A stretch of 64,000 nucleotides of DNA from Sinohyriopsis cumingii (Eukaryota; Mollusca; Bivalvia; Unionida; Unionidae). Positions 21,960-30,808 of the stretch are shown piece after piece (positions within the stretch are counted from its first letter, which is position 1; every line of letters starts with the position of its first letter). Where the stretch lies: NCBI GenBank assembly GCA_028554795.2, contig CM068830.1:48188227-48252226 (forward strand). The letters are read 5' to 3'. A program made the position numbers and the translations under genes. The notes under the pieces were generated by a model. It ran no database searches and was not told where the DNA came from. It saw nothing but the letters and a program-made list of their open reading frames with translations.

Positions 21960-22279
21960 TATATCAACATAAACCCAAAGGCCCTTTTCAGGGCCACTCC
22001 TATCTCTCGAAAAGATCTTGACTTTCATTGCCAACCCCATTTTTTTAATTTTTTTTTTTTTTTGTTTTTAAAAAAAATATAGAGACCCCTCCCTATTTTA
22101 ATTTTCGCCTGTTCCATTTCCATAGACCCATCAGGTCGGGACCGTATTAAAATAGGGTCCCGACCCTGTTCCATTTTCCCTTGACGCTCAACAGGCCCAC
22201 GATGTTCAATTCCCCTTGTCCCTAGAGTGGATAGTTTTTTTTCTCCCATGTTAAATTCCCCTTGTCCCTAAAATGGATA
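21960..22279 (-). repeat. right terminal inverted repeat of Polinton A
   Basis: The reverse complement matches the inner part of the left repeat, including GACCTGATGGGTCTATGG and the sub-repeats with TTAACATGGGAGAAAAAAA. It is shorter at its outer end than the left repeat. CTTAAT follows at 22280-22285. Confidence 0.8.
21980..21995 (+). terminator. histone-type 3' stem-loop, gene R2 of copy A
   Basis: CCCAAA then GGCCCTTTTCAGGGCC, with CTCGAAAAGATCTT about 20 bases downstream. Stem, loop and purine element match the histone mRNA processing layout. It lies inside the right terminal repeat. Confidence 0.75.
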
Positions 22280-22285
22280 CTTAAT

Positions 22286-24118
22286 GTTGATACTAATGTT
22301 GAAAAATGTACTAGTCTCACATCAAATATGGCTGCCGCGTTGGTCGTATTAAACTCTTTGTTCTACATCTTTTTCTGAATGGATGGCCATATCAATATAT
22401 AGTTTAACTGAATTAAAGAATTTCTATGATGTTTCGTGTGCCCAAAGTGAACGCAAGGCTGATCTAACATTTAATATGTCCACCATGGTGACCATCTTGA
22501 AAATCTTCTTACTGCTTCATCTCCTGAAGAGACGGTTGTGTTGACATGGAATTTTCACAAAACGACGTCTTTTGACCTCTGTTATTACCTCAGTGAAAAT
22601 GGTGACCCTCAGAAATAAATTTGGCAACGATGTGATCATCTTAAAATTTAGTTTCCCTACTTCTCCTGAATGGATATTTGTCTCGACGTGGGTTTTTCAC
22701 ACAAGATTTCTGAATCTCTTCCTGGTCCTTCTTGAGCAAGGAATAACAATAAGAATCAACTAAATTCTCTCTTGTCTAAAAAGCACAAAAATCTCGAACA
22801 ATTAAGGTAAAAAGGGCGAGAATACATTATTCTTAATGTAAAATTAAATGTCAACAAAACGCACACATGCTTGATTTTGAAATAATTGAAAAAGCAAGCC
22901 ATCTGCATTTCTTGTCACCAAAAGGTACATTAAAATTGTGTAGTATGCACTTAAAGGTGAATCAAAAGAGTCAAGAATGAAGAATTGACAACAAAATCAC
23001 TAAATAGCCTGAAATTAATATGACATTACAGGATGTTGGACATTTTATATGCAAAATTATTACATTCATGTTTGAGAATGAAGTGAACAGCATAACTGAT
23101 GGACAGAAGCCCACAACAATGTCTTGTAGCAAAATCTGACAATAGATCGTAAAAATTGATTTCTGGAGCTAAAATGCCTGTTTATCAGCAAGATCCTGCA
23201 TGCAACGCACGAAAACAAAAGTAATACCATACAGCCAGACTCTCATATACGTTTACCTGACAGTGTCATTCGTTCGTATTGTTGGATGTTGGCTGACGAT
23301 GGTTTTCTTAACACTTGCCCAGTTTTGATGGAATAATTATAAGACCTACGGTACTGTTTACAAGGGAATGTCCAAACACTGATGCATTGATGTAACGAAA
23401 ATATCAAGTTTACATCCATGGCCCTGCGCTGGTGGATTGTTGTAACGCTAGATACTGAGATCCCCACCTTAAGGTTATACACACACTTACAGGGCATGGA
23501 CATATACATTTCGATATGCAACCAACACTTGCTCCTAACGTCATTTTCAAGAAAACAAAGCACTTATAGAGGATGGGATAAATTAGATGATGAGCGATCT
23601 GCAGGAACGTTCTTGTTCGACTGGATTTGTTCTGTGTTTTGAGAAACTACGATAAAACAGTCATCTCTCTCACTCCATGTTCATTTAAAGACGTTATATT
23701 TTTATTTTTTTTGGCGTTCGTTTGTTTTTTTTTTAACTGTTTTTTTTAATTACATTTCTTTGAGTAGAAGACTGCTTCACTGTTGGACTGTCTTTTTGAT
23801 ATGTATGTTCTGAGTTACAATTTAGTAGCAAAATACCGTACCCATCACATACAAATTGAATAGGAGAACCTAATATACACAATAGCTCATTTCCAGAGGT
23901 GTAAAACAACCGGATTTCCTTTAGCGTAAGTACAAATCATATATTTGTTTTTTTTTATCTGTATTGTTATTTCATGTTCTGAAAAGATGGACACTAATCT
24001 AGTAATGTTTCGCTAGCTTGAGCAAAACCTATCTAATATTATTTTTTTATATACTGCTAACGGTTTATTATCAATGACATAATCATTTAAGAGAGCTATT
24101 TAGTTTGATCATGTATGT
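22286..24118. other. host DNA: continued 190-bp repeats, then gene-poor sequence
   Basis: 22290-22745 continues the diverged repeat array found left of Polinton A (GGTGACCATCTTGAAAATC, CTCCTGAATGGATATT). From 22746 on I see AT-rich sequence with T runs. The open frames near 23243-23642 overlap on both strands and have no recognisable domain, so I do not call them genes. Confidence 0.5.
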
Positions 24119-24195
24119 TTGTAGGTATCTAGGTAGGTTTGTAGGTATTTAGGTAGGTTTGTAGTTATTTAGATAGGTATTTAGGTAGGTTGGAT
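24119..24195. repeat. short minisatellite, GTAGGTATTTAGGTAGGTTT units
   Basis: Four to five imperfect units of 11-20 bases built on TTTAGGTAGGTTTGTAG. Confidence 0.7.
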
Positions 24196-24601
24196 ATATT
24201 GATAAGAATGAGAATAGTTATCGAAATTATTTAATGTACCTAAAGGGGCACATTAATCACATTTGTCTGTAGATGGGTCAGAATATCTCTCTAACACGCA
24301 TCCAAAATGAGTGTTTTGTCTGGGTTTGGCGCCACTTTTCGGCATATGACGTATAGTGGCCTGTAAATCCGGTGGAGAAAAACACAGGTAAGAATCACCG
24401 TCCTATGGGAAGCTGCTGATAAGTTTTCTCACATAGTTAGGTTGGCCGACATCCGAACCTACGCGGACGGAGGTCAAATGTGAATGATATGTAGTGTAAA
24501 TGCGAAGGCCTTAGAGAACTCGACCTCCAGGGACCCCCACTTGACTTAAATAAACTGATTAATTTTACAATTAGCAAAATCAGTGGGTGCAAGTTTTGAG
24601 G

Positions 24602-24693
24602 TAGTCTGGTTCCCTGCTTAGTATGCTCCCTGCGTTGCACTCCACTATAGCGGAGTGTAACGCAGGGCGCATACTAAACAGGGAACCAGACTA
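24602..24693. mobile_element. 92-bp foldback MITE with 9-bp target duplication
   Basis: The element begins TAGTCTGGTTCCCTG and ends CAGGGAACCAGACTA. The inverted arms extend almost to the centre (GTTGCACTCC and GGAGTGTAAC around ACTATAGC), so the whole unit is a near-perfect hairpin. GTTTTGAGG flanks it at 24593-24601 and 24694-24702. A 9-bp duplication is typical of Mutator-like transposons, so it may be a MULE-derived MITE. No coding capacity. Confidence 0.75.
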
Positions 24694-24998
24694 GTTTTGA
24701 GGAATTAAGCCGATATTGATGTCTGATTTTGACTTTTCAACAACATAAGTATTTTTATACCGGAAACACTTCCAATGCTACTGTCGCTTCCTCTTTGTTG
24801 AAGTTAATATTTCAATTTCTAATTAAAGTCAAAACAGCGCCGTGATGCTACTACGGCTGCAAATACGTTTATCACTGGTACAACTACTATTCCTGCTGCG
24901 GTTACTGCTAACGCTACTACTACAACTACTATTACTGCCGCTACGAATTAAACTTAAGTTTTACTGCCGTTACTAATACTCCAACTGCTACTATTACT

Positions 24999-25300
24999 AG
25001 GGGACCGCTCCGGTTGCCTAGTGGTTAGAGCGTCCGCCTCAGATGCGGGAGGTCGTGGGTTCGATCCCTAGCTGAGTCATACTAAAGACTTACAAAAATG
25101 GTACTAACAGCTATCTCGCTTGGCGCTCAGCATTAAGAGGTTAGTGTCGGCCTGGTGTCAGGATAACGTGACTGGATGGGACATCACGCTACATGTCTGC
25201 GGCATGATGCCCCAGTGCTAGACATCACTATAAACTGCCACACTGCAGACATCGTAGTGATATGACTGAAACATTGTTAAAGCTACGTTAAAAATCAAAA

Positions 25301-25301
<1 letters not shown>
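24999..25301 (+). mobile_element. tRNA-derived SINE
   Basis: The head resembles a tRNA. It has an A box CTAGTGGTTAGAG, an anticodon arm CCGCCTCAGATGCGGG and a B box GGGTTCGATCCC (25057-25068). A unique body contains CTCGCTTGGCGCTCAGCATT and CCTGGTGTCAGGATAACGTG, and the unit ends in a CA repeat. I associate this body with widespread mollusc SINEs. The loop would read CAG (Leu), but the missing 3' acceptor half and the body show it is a SINE and not a tRNA gene. Confidence 0.8.

Positions 25302-25340
<39 letters not shown>
25302..25340. repeat. (CA)n tail of the SINE
   Basis: An uninterrupted CA dinucleotide run directly follows TTAAAAATCAAAAT. It is probably the SINE tail, expanded. Confidence 0.9.
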
Positions 25341-25343
<3 letters not shown>

Positions 25344-25811
25344 TACTAGGGCTACTGCTACATTTACTATTAGTATTGCTGCTACTACTAATACTGGTAT
25401 TGCCGACATTACTACTGCTACTACTAATATTAATGCTGCCGCCACTACCTCTACTACTGCTACAAATGTATTTACTACTACCTCTACTGTTCGAACTGTC
25501 ATTACTACTAGCATTATTGTTGCTACCACTACCGCCAATAGGACTACGATTACTAATAGTATGTTACTAATGCTACTACCAGTGGTATTACCGTTATTAA
25601 TATTACTAATGCTGTTGCTACTACTACTACTATACCACAAATGAAGCTACTGCGACTATTGCCGATATTACTACTTCTGCCTCAACTGCTCCTTTTTATG
25701 CTACTATTACTACTGCCACCAGTACTTCTATTACTCCTACTGGTACTAAGGCTACTACTACTACTACATTACTACTACCACCGCTACTATTGCTGTTACT
25801 ACTACTACTAT

Positions 25812-25907
25812 AATGAATTGCCCACTGAACTTAGACACAAAGACACAGTGATCACATTCAAGAGGGCTCTCAAAGCTCACTTATTTCGACTGCAAGAACA
25901 AATTTAA
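25812..25907 (+). mobile_element. 5'-truncated LINE, coding end (part 1 of 2)
   Basis: The plus strand encodes NELPTELRHKDTVITFKRAL followed by KAHLF and a stop. This is the typical last stretch of a CR1/L2/Rex-type reverse transcriptase ORF (LPxxLR...TVxxFKxxLKxxLF). The rest of the 3' end lies at 50774-50982, beyond the Kolobok-like insertion. The LINE is severely 5'-truncated, as usual. Confidence 0.65.
25904..25907. repeat. TTAA target duplication of the Kolobok-like element, left
   Basis: TTAA directly before AGTGCCATA. It recurs at 50774-50777 directly after the right end. TTAA is the target duplication known for Kolobok and piggyBac. Confidence 0.75.
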
Positions 25908-26369
25908 AGTGCCATAACAGTGTATCTACATTTATTCAGTTTATTTCTTGGTGAATGAGAATATATATTCAAAATACGAATGTAAGAAATCCGATTGAAA
26001 AATTTTCAGTAATAACTGCCGACCATTTCCGGTATTTAGTAAAAACAATGCGTGACGTCGTATTTTGAACACTTGTTGTAAACAAAGGCTGAGTTGGTAT
26101 TGTCACATTATGGAAAAGTCTTCAGAAACTCAACACGAACGCTGCGATTTTAAAGGAAGTGAATTGTCACTGTCCTGTGGATCTTCGTCATTCGAAGATG
26201 GGGATTTAATAAGCTCGGAAGATTCTGATAATGGTGTAGTAGCGGCTGCCGGTACCCAAATTAATCCGTACCAGTTTGAACCCTGTATTAACAATACCGA
26301 CGAATCCGAAGTTGCAGATGAAGACGACGAAGAAGAAAGACAAGATAAATTGACGGACAATTCAAGGTG

Positions 26370-26990
26370 ATTGTTTTCTGAATATGTCTACAGCCTAAGT
26401 TACGATAAATATATGTATCCGACGATATTTGCAGTACTGTTCAACAGTCTCCTGTTCGTTTAGAAATGGATTTTTTCTCACCTGTAATAAAGGATGTACA
26501 AGTGTATTGCATTTCATGGGTAAAGACGTATTTATACGTTGATAAGTAAAAGGTACATCGGATCACATTTGTAAGCTTCGAAAACCTGTGAACAAATTGA
26601 AACGATTTAGAAGTACTTAAGATTCCTAGAAGAGGAGGTCCTCTTTTGCACAACTGTTGAAATAGGCAGGATAGTTACCTTCATAACAGTAAAACTGAAT
26701 TCATATTTTGTACACTGTATTATAAGTTAAAATTTCGAATTTCTCATATGTATGCTAATAGTTGAATTTTTATGAACTATGAAATAAACCCATTTTTCTG
26801 TGGCAGGCATCTACTTGCAACTTCTATTTTCTTTCATATCTAATTTAATTTTACAGTGCTGTACTAAATGTTTTACCTGTTCCTGACTTTAGTCAGTTTG
26901 TGTCATTTTACTGTGCTGTTGATGTGTTCATAAATATAAGATTAAATTTGACAAGCACAGCACTATGCATTAAAGAAGAAAACTCTATTT
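26370..26990. other. intron 1 of the P2X7-C-domain gene
   Basis: AT-rich sequence between a GTGATT donor and a TTTTAG acceptor. No coding features seen. Confidence 0.5.
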
Positions 26991-27354
26991 TAGGTGTAAT
27001 TTTGGACATTGTTTGGTAATGCCCACAGCAAGGGAATGTGTATGTTGTTGTGACATAGAGAAGGTCAAAAGTGTCTGCAATGAATACCAGGGGATACAAT
27101 GTATAACACACCATCCAGGGTTCAGTCCAGTTTGTCTCAACATCCATGTTTTAAAAGTTGCATACTACCAGTATAGACAACAATTTGGAGAACATCCAGA
27201 ACAAGTAAATGAGGAAGTAAAATGTCTGAGTAATTTTTCATGTTCTTTTGTTTTCATAAATTTTGTTTTCATGATCTACGCATGACAGCATAGTATTGGG
27301 GTTATTCATACAGCAAATAAATAAACCACTTTTGCCAGTCACTTTATGATACCT

Positions 27355-27425
27355 TCAAAGATTGAACCCCTGTTCTGGAGGCATACACCATCTAACCTTT
27401 ATACCACAGTGATACTGATATGTCA
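27355..27425 (-). repeat. possible tRNA-like SINE relic
   Basis: The minus strand reads a GTGGTATAAAGGTTAGATGG-like A box, and about 30 bases later GGGGTTCAATCTT, a weak B box. No body or tail is clear. Weak call. Confidence 0.3.
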
Positions 27426-27497
27426 TGGCAAAAAACAACACATATACATGTGCAAATATTGTTTTATTTCATTTTTTTGTGTCGGAAATTAAAATGG

Positions 27498-27498
<1 letters not shown>

Positions 27499-27573
<75 letters not shown>
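27499..27573. repeat. (AT)n microsatellite
   Basis: About 37 uninterrupted TA units in the second intron of the P2X7-C-domain gene. Open frames of alternating Tyr/Ile across it are artefacts. Confidence 0.95.
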
Positions 27574-27576
<3 letters not shown>

Positions 27577-28194
27577 TGCACAGATTATATTGGAACCATA
27601 TCACTTTATTGATATGCAAAATAACGATAAATCACACTGGGCCACTAACACAGTCTACTAAAACCTTTGATTTCCTAATTTGATCTAATGCACAAAGCAT
27701 ATTTTATTTCAACTTTATTTTCAAATTATTATTTCAGAAGACATCGGTATACAGCATATAGACAACTTGCTCGGTGGTGTTGGCACTTCTAGGGCAAGGA
27801 AGTGAGGGTCATCATTCCATCATGTGTTGTTCAGAGGATCCGCACTGCCTTTCCTGATCAAAACCTGAAATATACTGGCTTTCATGAGGCTGACAGCAAT
27901 GAAACCTGCTAGGAAGATTTTGAGTAACAATATCCTTGTCAGGCCTCTCATACAGACTACATAATGGTGGTGATACATCTACCAGAAGTTTTACTCCTTC
28001 ATCATTCATGTGAGACACTGTCCATTGTGAATGCTGTTTTCATCAGACATTCAATATAATCTGTAAATTAAAGTAAATTTAATATGCATTGTATTGTACA
28101 AGCCAAAAACTGCAACCTTTTGTTGAAGTTAATGCATGAATTAAAAGTATTTGTCTTTACAATTGTTTGCATGTTGTTATTATTTTACCACAGG

Positions 28195-28200
28195 GCAAAA
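28195..28200. repeat. target duplication of Polinton B, left
   Basis: GCAAAA precedes the left terminus and is repeated at 48089-48094. A 6-bp duplication is diagnostic for Polintons. Confidence 0.85.
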
Positions 28201-28470
28201 AGTAGTAAGGGGGGTAGGATTAGCGTCAATGGGAATTAGCATTAAAAACACCCTTGGGTCACTTTAGCGTCAAGGGAAATTTAACATGGAGAAAAATCGT
28301 GGGTAGGATTAGCGTCAAGGGAAATTAACATGGGGAAAAAATCGTGGGTCTGATTAGCGTCAAGGGAAATTAAACATGGGATTTTTTTTTTTTTTAAAAA
28401 AAAGGGGGGTAGGCAATTGAAAGGCTATCTCTTTTCGAGATATATGGCTGGCCCTGAAAAGGGCCTTTGG
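28201..28470 (+). repeat. left terminal inverted repeat of Polinton B
   Basis: It begins AGTAGTAAGGGGGGTAGG and contains about three sub-repeats of GATTAGCGTCAAGGGAAATT followed by AACATGG and GAAAAATCGTGGGT. It then has a T/A homopolymer and ends with the histone-type stem-loop of gene L1. The reverse complement is at 47820-48088. Confidence 0.95.
28450..28465 (-). terminator. histone-type 3' stem-loop, gene L1 of copy B
   Basis: The minus strand reads CCCAAA, GGCCCTTTTCAGGGCC, then AGCCATATATCTCG and AAAAGAGAT. This is the full histone arrangement: A-rich lead, 6-bp stem, TTTC loop, and an AAAGAG-type downstream element that can pair with U7 snRNA. Confidence 0.85.
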
Positions 28471-28487
28471 GTTTTCTTCTTCTGCTT

Positions 28488-28865
28488 CTAAGTTCTTCTT
28501 TTCCTCCACCAACTTCTTATTTTATCTCCAACACTCTTTCTCTTCTTTTTTTTCTCCTCCTCTTCTTTCTTCTCTTCCTCCTCTTCTTTCTTCCTCTTCT
28601 CATTTTCTTCTTCTTTTTCAACTTTTTCGTTCCATGTTCTTATTCTTATCTTTTCCTCTTCATCCTCCTTCTCCTCCTTTATTTCCTTCATCACACCACT
28701 GATCATGTCCTTTGCTTTTCTTAAGTTGTTAATTTCCATTTTTACTCTATGCGGACTATAAGAATAGTGGTCTTCAACGAGTCGTACGAGCATTTGTTCT
28801 ATCATGCCCAAATTGTCAAGGACGTCTTGCAATGATTGAAATTTATCCAGGTGGTTTGAAGCCAT
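28488..28865 (-). CDS. Polinton B end-gene L1, charged coiled-coil protein
   Basis: This 125-residue protein starts MASNHLDKFQSLQDVLDNLG. It has a helical N-terminus, then from about residue 60 a dense Glu/Lys coiled coil, and a basic Trp-containing end (KIRSWWRKRRT). It is the first gene inside the left terminal repeat and reads outward. The copy A equivalent (6154-6714) shares only the C-terminal design, so the N-terminal half evolves quickly. No known domain. It is expressed from the repeated GCGCG-ACGTGAAGG promoter module and ends in a histone-type stem-loop that lies in the terminal repeat. Confidence 0.65.
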   Translation of the reverse strand: MASNHLDKFQSLQDVLDNLGMIEQMLVRLVEDHYSYSPHRVKMEINNLRKAKDMISGVMKEIKEEKEDEEEKIRIRTWNEKVEKEEENEKRKKEEEEEKKEEEEKKKKRKSVGDKIRSWWRKRRT

Positions 28866-28917
28866 CTTCTATGTAGAATGGTTTGAACGACGAATACTGT
28901 GGGTTCTTATACTTAAA

Positions 28918-29015
28918 GCGCGTACGTGAAGGAAAACATCCCCCTAAAAAACATAAAATCTATCTTACCTAGATCATGACCAAACAACGCGCGGACGTGA
29001 AGGAAAACATCCCCC
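28918..29015 (-). promoter_or_regulatory. paired promoter motif upstream of L1 (copy B)
   Basis: GCGCGTACGTGAAGGAAAAC and GCGCGGACGTGAAGGAAAAC, each followed by ATCCCCC, lie 71 bases apart with ACCTAGATCATGACC between. On the minus strand the inner copy is followed within 10 bases by a TATA-like AGTATAAGAA, about 45 bases before the L1 start. Confidence 0.65.
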
Positions 29016-29119
29016 AACTTTTTTCATTTCATATAATATAACCCAAACTATACTCTCCACATTTGCTAAGAAACAATAAAGAAACCCATAATCTACTATT
29101 CTCACAAACATACCTTTAC

Positions 29120-29264
29120 TCTTACAAACACAAACACACTAACACATACCCTCACAATTTTTTAAAAAAGAGTTAGTGTTTATATTCACACTACTCTACC
29201 TACACGCATTGGCAAATTAATAGTTATTTCTTTTCTAGAGTATTGGGTAGCCCTGAAAAGGGCT
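29120..29264 (-). repeat. 145-bp direct repeat, first copy (3' flank of L2)
   Basis: The block from TACAAACACAAACACACTAA through AAAAAAGAGTTAGTGTTTAT to the stem-loop recurs at about 29938-30084 with only a few changes. Each copy carries the 3' end signals of one gene (L2, L3). This shows that the end genes sit in a repeated cassette frame. Confidence 0.8.
29249..29264 (-). terminator. histone-type 3' stem-loop, gene L2 of copy B
   Basis: The minus strand reads AGCCCTTTTCAGGGCT followed by ACCCAATACTCTAGAAAAGAAA. The ACCCA after the stem and the GAAAAGAAA element closely follow metazoan histone 3' ends. Confidence 0.85.
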
Positions 29265-29291
29265 GTTTTTTTGAACTCCTGATGCACCTAT

Positions 29292-29600
29292 CTAATGGTT
29301 GCACCTTCCTGGCCTGGCGCCACACACGCATCTTCTTCCCCAGTCTTCTTTCACCTTTCTTCTGGGGAGCGCAGAGGGAGGATGATTCGCTTCAACACCC
29401 CAATCCTCTGTCTCGGGAATATTGAACGACATCCTCTCTTCTCTTTTCTTTTCCTCTTCTTCCCTCTCTCTTCTCTCCTCCTCTTCCTTCTTTACTCTTG
29501 CTTCTTCTACTATAGCCTCCGCTGATAGTTCGTTTACTATGCGCCTGGCATATTCCAGGTGCATCTGGAGTTCTAACAGTTTCACTATTCTGCTATTCAT
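29292..29600 (-). CDS. Polinton B end-gene L2, small Cys-rich-tail protein
   Basis: From ATG at 29600 the protein has 102 residues, the same as copy A. The N-terminus is MNSRIVKLLELQMHLEYARR, followed by an acidic/basic coiled coil and SFNIPETEDWG. The C-terminus CVCGARPGRCNH has three Cys and a His that could bind zinc. The N-terminal extension upstream of this ATG uses a non-ATG codon and is not conserved. Function unknown. Conservation of both ends between copies supports a real gene. Confidence 0.7.
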   Translation of the reverse strand: MNSRIVKLLELQMHLEYARRIVNELSAEAIVEEARVKKEEEERREREEEEKKREERMSFNIPETEDWGVEANHPPSALPRRKVKEDWGRRCVCGARPGRCNH

Positions 29601-29655
29601 TCTTCTGGCTGTGTTGATCAATCAACAAGGGTAGCTAGACTGCCCAGCGAGTTTC

Positions 29656-29769
29656 AATTTATAGTGAAAGCGCGGACGTGATGGAAAACATCCCCCTAAT
29701 AACATAAAATTGATCTTACCTAGATCGTGACCAAAACACAACAACAACGCGCGGACCTAAAAGAAACAC
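29656..29769 (-). promoter_or_regulatory. promoter module upstream of L2 (copy B)
   Basis: GCGCGGACGTGATGGAAAAC begins at 29670 and the variant GCGCGGACCTAAAAGAAACA at 29749. The minus-strand TATA box CACTATAAATT (29656-29666) follows the inner copy directly and lies about 60 bases before the L2 ATG. Confidence 0.65.
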
Positions 29770-29937
29770 TCACTCACTTTTTATGCTACCCATCACTATT
29801 TTAAAATTTTTTATAAATCACTTCAATAGACTATTCACATACGCAAAGCAATCCAATCTAACCCCAAATATACACCTCAAACAGCCCCCAAAAAAACAAA
29901 CATCATTTTAATCTACTATCCACACCAACCTACTTTA

Positions 29938-30084
29938 TCACTTACAAACACAAACACACTAACACATACCCTCACAATTTTTTAAAAAAGAGTTAGTGTT
30001 TATTTTCACACTACTCTACCTACACACATTGGCAAATCGATCGTTATTTCTTTTCTAGAGTATTGGGTAGCCCTGAAAAGGGCT
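29938..30084 (-). repeat. 145-bp direct repeat, second copy (3' flank of L3)
   Basis: Nearly the same as 29120-29264, with the stem-loop at its end. The very high similarity between two non-adjacent blocks suggests recent duplication or gene conversion. Confidence 0.8.
30069..30084 (-). terminator. histone-type 3' stem-loop, gene L3 of copy B
   Basis: AGCCCTTTTCAGGGCT on the minus strand, followed by ACCCAATACTCTAGAAAAGAAA as for L2. Confidence 0.85.
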
Positions 30085-30115
30085 GGTTTTTTTTGTTTTG
30101 CTATGGCATTCTTTT

Positions 30116-30478
30116 TTAGTTTCTAAGAATGCGATGTCCTCTGAGGATTGACTTTCTGGCGATAGGTCTGCTTCTTCGGAAAGAGAAGAAGAACTCTTTG
30201 GTGTCGATACGACAATCGACAAAGCCTCTGTCAGCTTCAGGTTGTTGCTGCTGCTGTTGCTGTTGTTGCTGCTGTTGCTGCTGTCTCTGAAGTCTGTACT
30301 TCTCTGTCCATTCTTCTTTCTCCCTGTTCATTTCTTCTCTGAAGAGCTCTTCTATCAGGTCTTCAGTGATTTTTAACATTCTCACATTCTCTATTTCTTC
30401 TGGCTTCGGTATCAGACTGTGTCTGACCCTATGCAAATTCACGTAGGCTTCGTTGAGCTTAGCTAGTTTGGAGCACAT
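30116..30478 (-). CDS. Polinton B end-gene L3, Gln-rich protein
   Basis: The frame from ATG at 30478 (MCSKLAKLNEAYVNLHRVRH) gives 120 residues. It has a helical N-terminus, an acidic middle (TEDLIEELFREEMNREKEEW), a poly-Gln run of about 15 residues and a short aromatic/basic end (EFFFSFRRSR). Further upstream the frame runs through the promoter motif, so I reject the longer start. The Gln run varies between copies, as expected of a trinucleotide repeat. Function unknown. Confidence 0.65.
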   Translation of the reverse strand: MCSKLAKLNEAYVNLHRVRHSLIPKPEEIENVRMLKITEDLIEELFREEMNREKEEWTEKYRLQRQQQQQQQQQQQQQQPEADRGFVDCRIDTKEFFFSFRRSRPIARKSILRGHRILRN

Positions 30479-30544
30479 CTTCGTAGGAGGATGAGTCAAC
30501 AATGGATGGTTAGACTGGAAACAACCCCGGTTCTTAAAGTCAAA

Positions 30545-30569
30545 GCGCGGACGTGAAGGAAAACATCCC
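30545..30569 (-). promoter_or_regulatory. promoter motif upstream of L3 (copy B)
   Basis: GCGCGGACGTGAAGGAAAAC followed by ATCCC, a single copy about 65 bases before the L3 ATG on the minus strand. Confidence 0.6.
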
Positions 30570-30578
30570 ACACGGTTT

Positions 30579-30808
30579 TCGAGCCGCAACGTTCATGAGA
30601 GGGATAGTAAGAAATGAAAGAGCATCAATCCAACATTCTTATAGCTAAACAAAAGACAAAGGCATTTTTTTTCAAAACACAACATTTTTTATTAAAAAAT
30701 CACTTAACACTAAACAACAACATTTCTAACATTTTTAACAATAATCCAACACTATAACATCAAACAATTTTTTTCAAATCACAAACATTTTTTTTCTCAA
30801 TGGACCAT
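30579..30808. other. intergenic region with likely poly(A) signals
   Basis: A/T-rich with runs of T. The minus strand contains AATAAA near 30688, downstream of the protease stop. This suggests conventional polyadenylation for the core gene block, in contrast to the stem-loops of L1-L3. Confidence 0.45.

Larger units (their letters stand above)
5698..22279. mobile_element. Polinton (Maverick) copy A, broken
   Basis: This virus-like element of about 16.6 kb is of the same family as copy B. It carries terminal inverted repeats, an adenain-type protease, capsid genes, integrase, packaging ATPase, a partial polymerase and the end genes, in the same order and orientation as copy B. The 6-bp duplication CTTAAT flanks it at 5692-5697 and 22280-22285, as expected for Polintons. 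It is shorter than copy B, the two terminal repeats are unequal in length and only moderately alike, and roughly a dozen or more breaks are visible. I read it as a fossil clearly older than copy B. Some parts, such as the ATPase and the protease, still read as whole. Confidence 0.9.
24830..25811. repeat. TAC/TGC-rich low-complexity tract, interrupted by a SINE
   Basis: Long imperfect runs of ACTACT, GCTACT and TGCCACT units lie on both sides of the SINE at 24999-25340. Similar sequence resumes at 50983-51290 beyond the nested elements. The tract was therefore the original target into which LINE, Kolobok and Polinton were placed. Open frames in it encode only Val/Leu or Thr repeats and are artefacts. 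Confidence 0.75.
26110..27912 (+). pseudogene. P2X7-receptor C-terminal (ballast) domain gene carried by the Kolobok-like element
   Basis: Three exons are visible. Exon 1 (26110-26366) starts MEKSSETQHERCDF, has a Ser/acidic stretch, NPYQFEPC and an acidic end, and stops at a GTGATT donor. Exon 2 (26994-27216) follows a TTTTAG acceptor and joins in frame. It encodes CNFGHCLVMPTARECVCCC, CITHHPGFSPVCLN and VAYYQYRQQFG, the zinc-coordinating block of the P2RX7 cytoplasmic domain. Exon 3 (about 27738-27912) encodes RYTAYRQLARWCWHF, then VRVIIPSCVVQRIRTAFPD and YTGF. Exon 3 has an in-frame TAG where the family has Leu, and the exon 2/3 junction is not in phase, so the copy is probably dead. This domain forms the cytoplasmic ballast of vertebrate P2X7. 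Here there is no channel part. The host has many transposon insertions, and this copy lies wholly between the transposon's terminal repeats. Confidence 0.75.

Noticed and set aside
23243-23642. Overlapping frames of 106 and 74 residues on opposite strands
   Set aside because: Neither has a recognisable domain and they are mutual shadows in host DNA.
25001-25076. tRNA-Leu(CAG) gene
   Set aside because: A and B boxes are good, but the sequence continues into a SINE body and (CA)n tail and lacks a proper acceptor stem partner.
25218-25907. Long Val/Leu-repeat frames on both strands
   Set aside because: Produced by the TAC/TGC low-complexity tract. Only the last part (25812-25907) has protein similarity, to a LINE end.
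27420-27683. Tyr-Ile repeat frames
   Set aside because: Translation of an (AT)n microsatellite.
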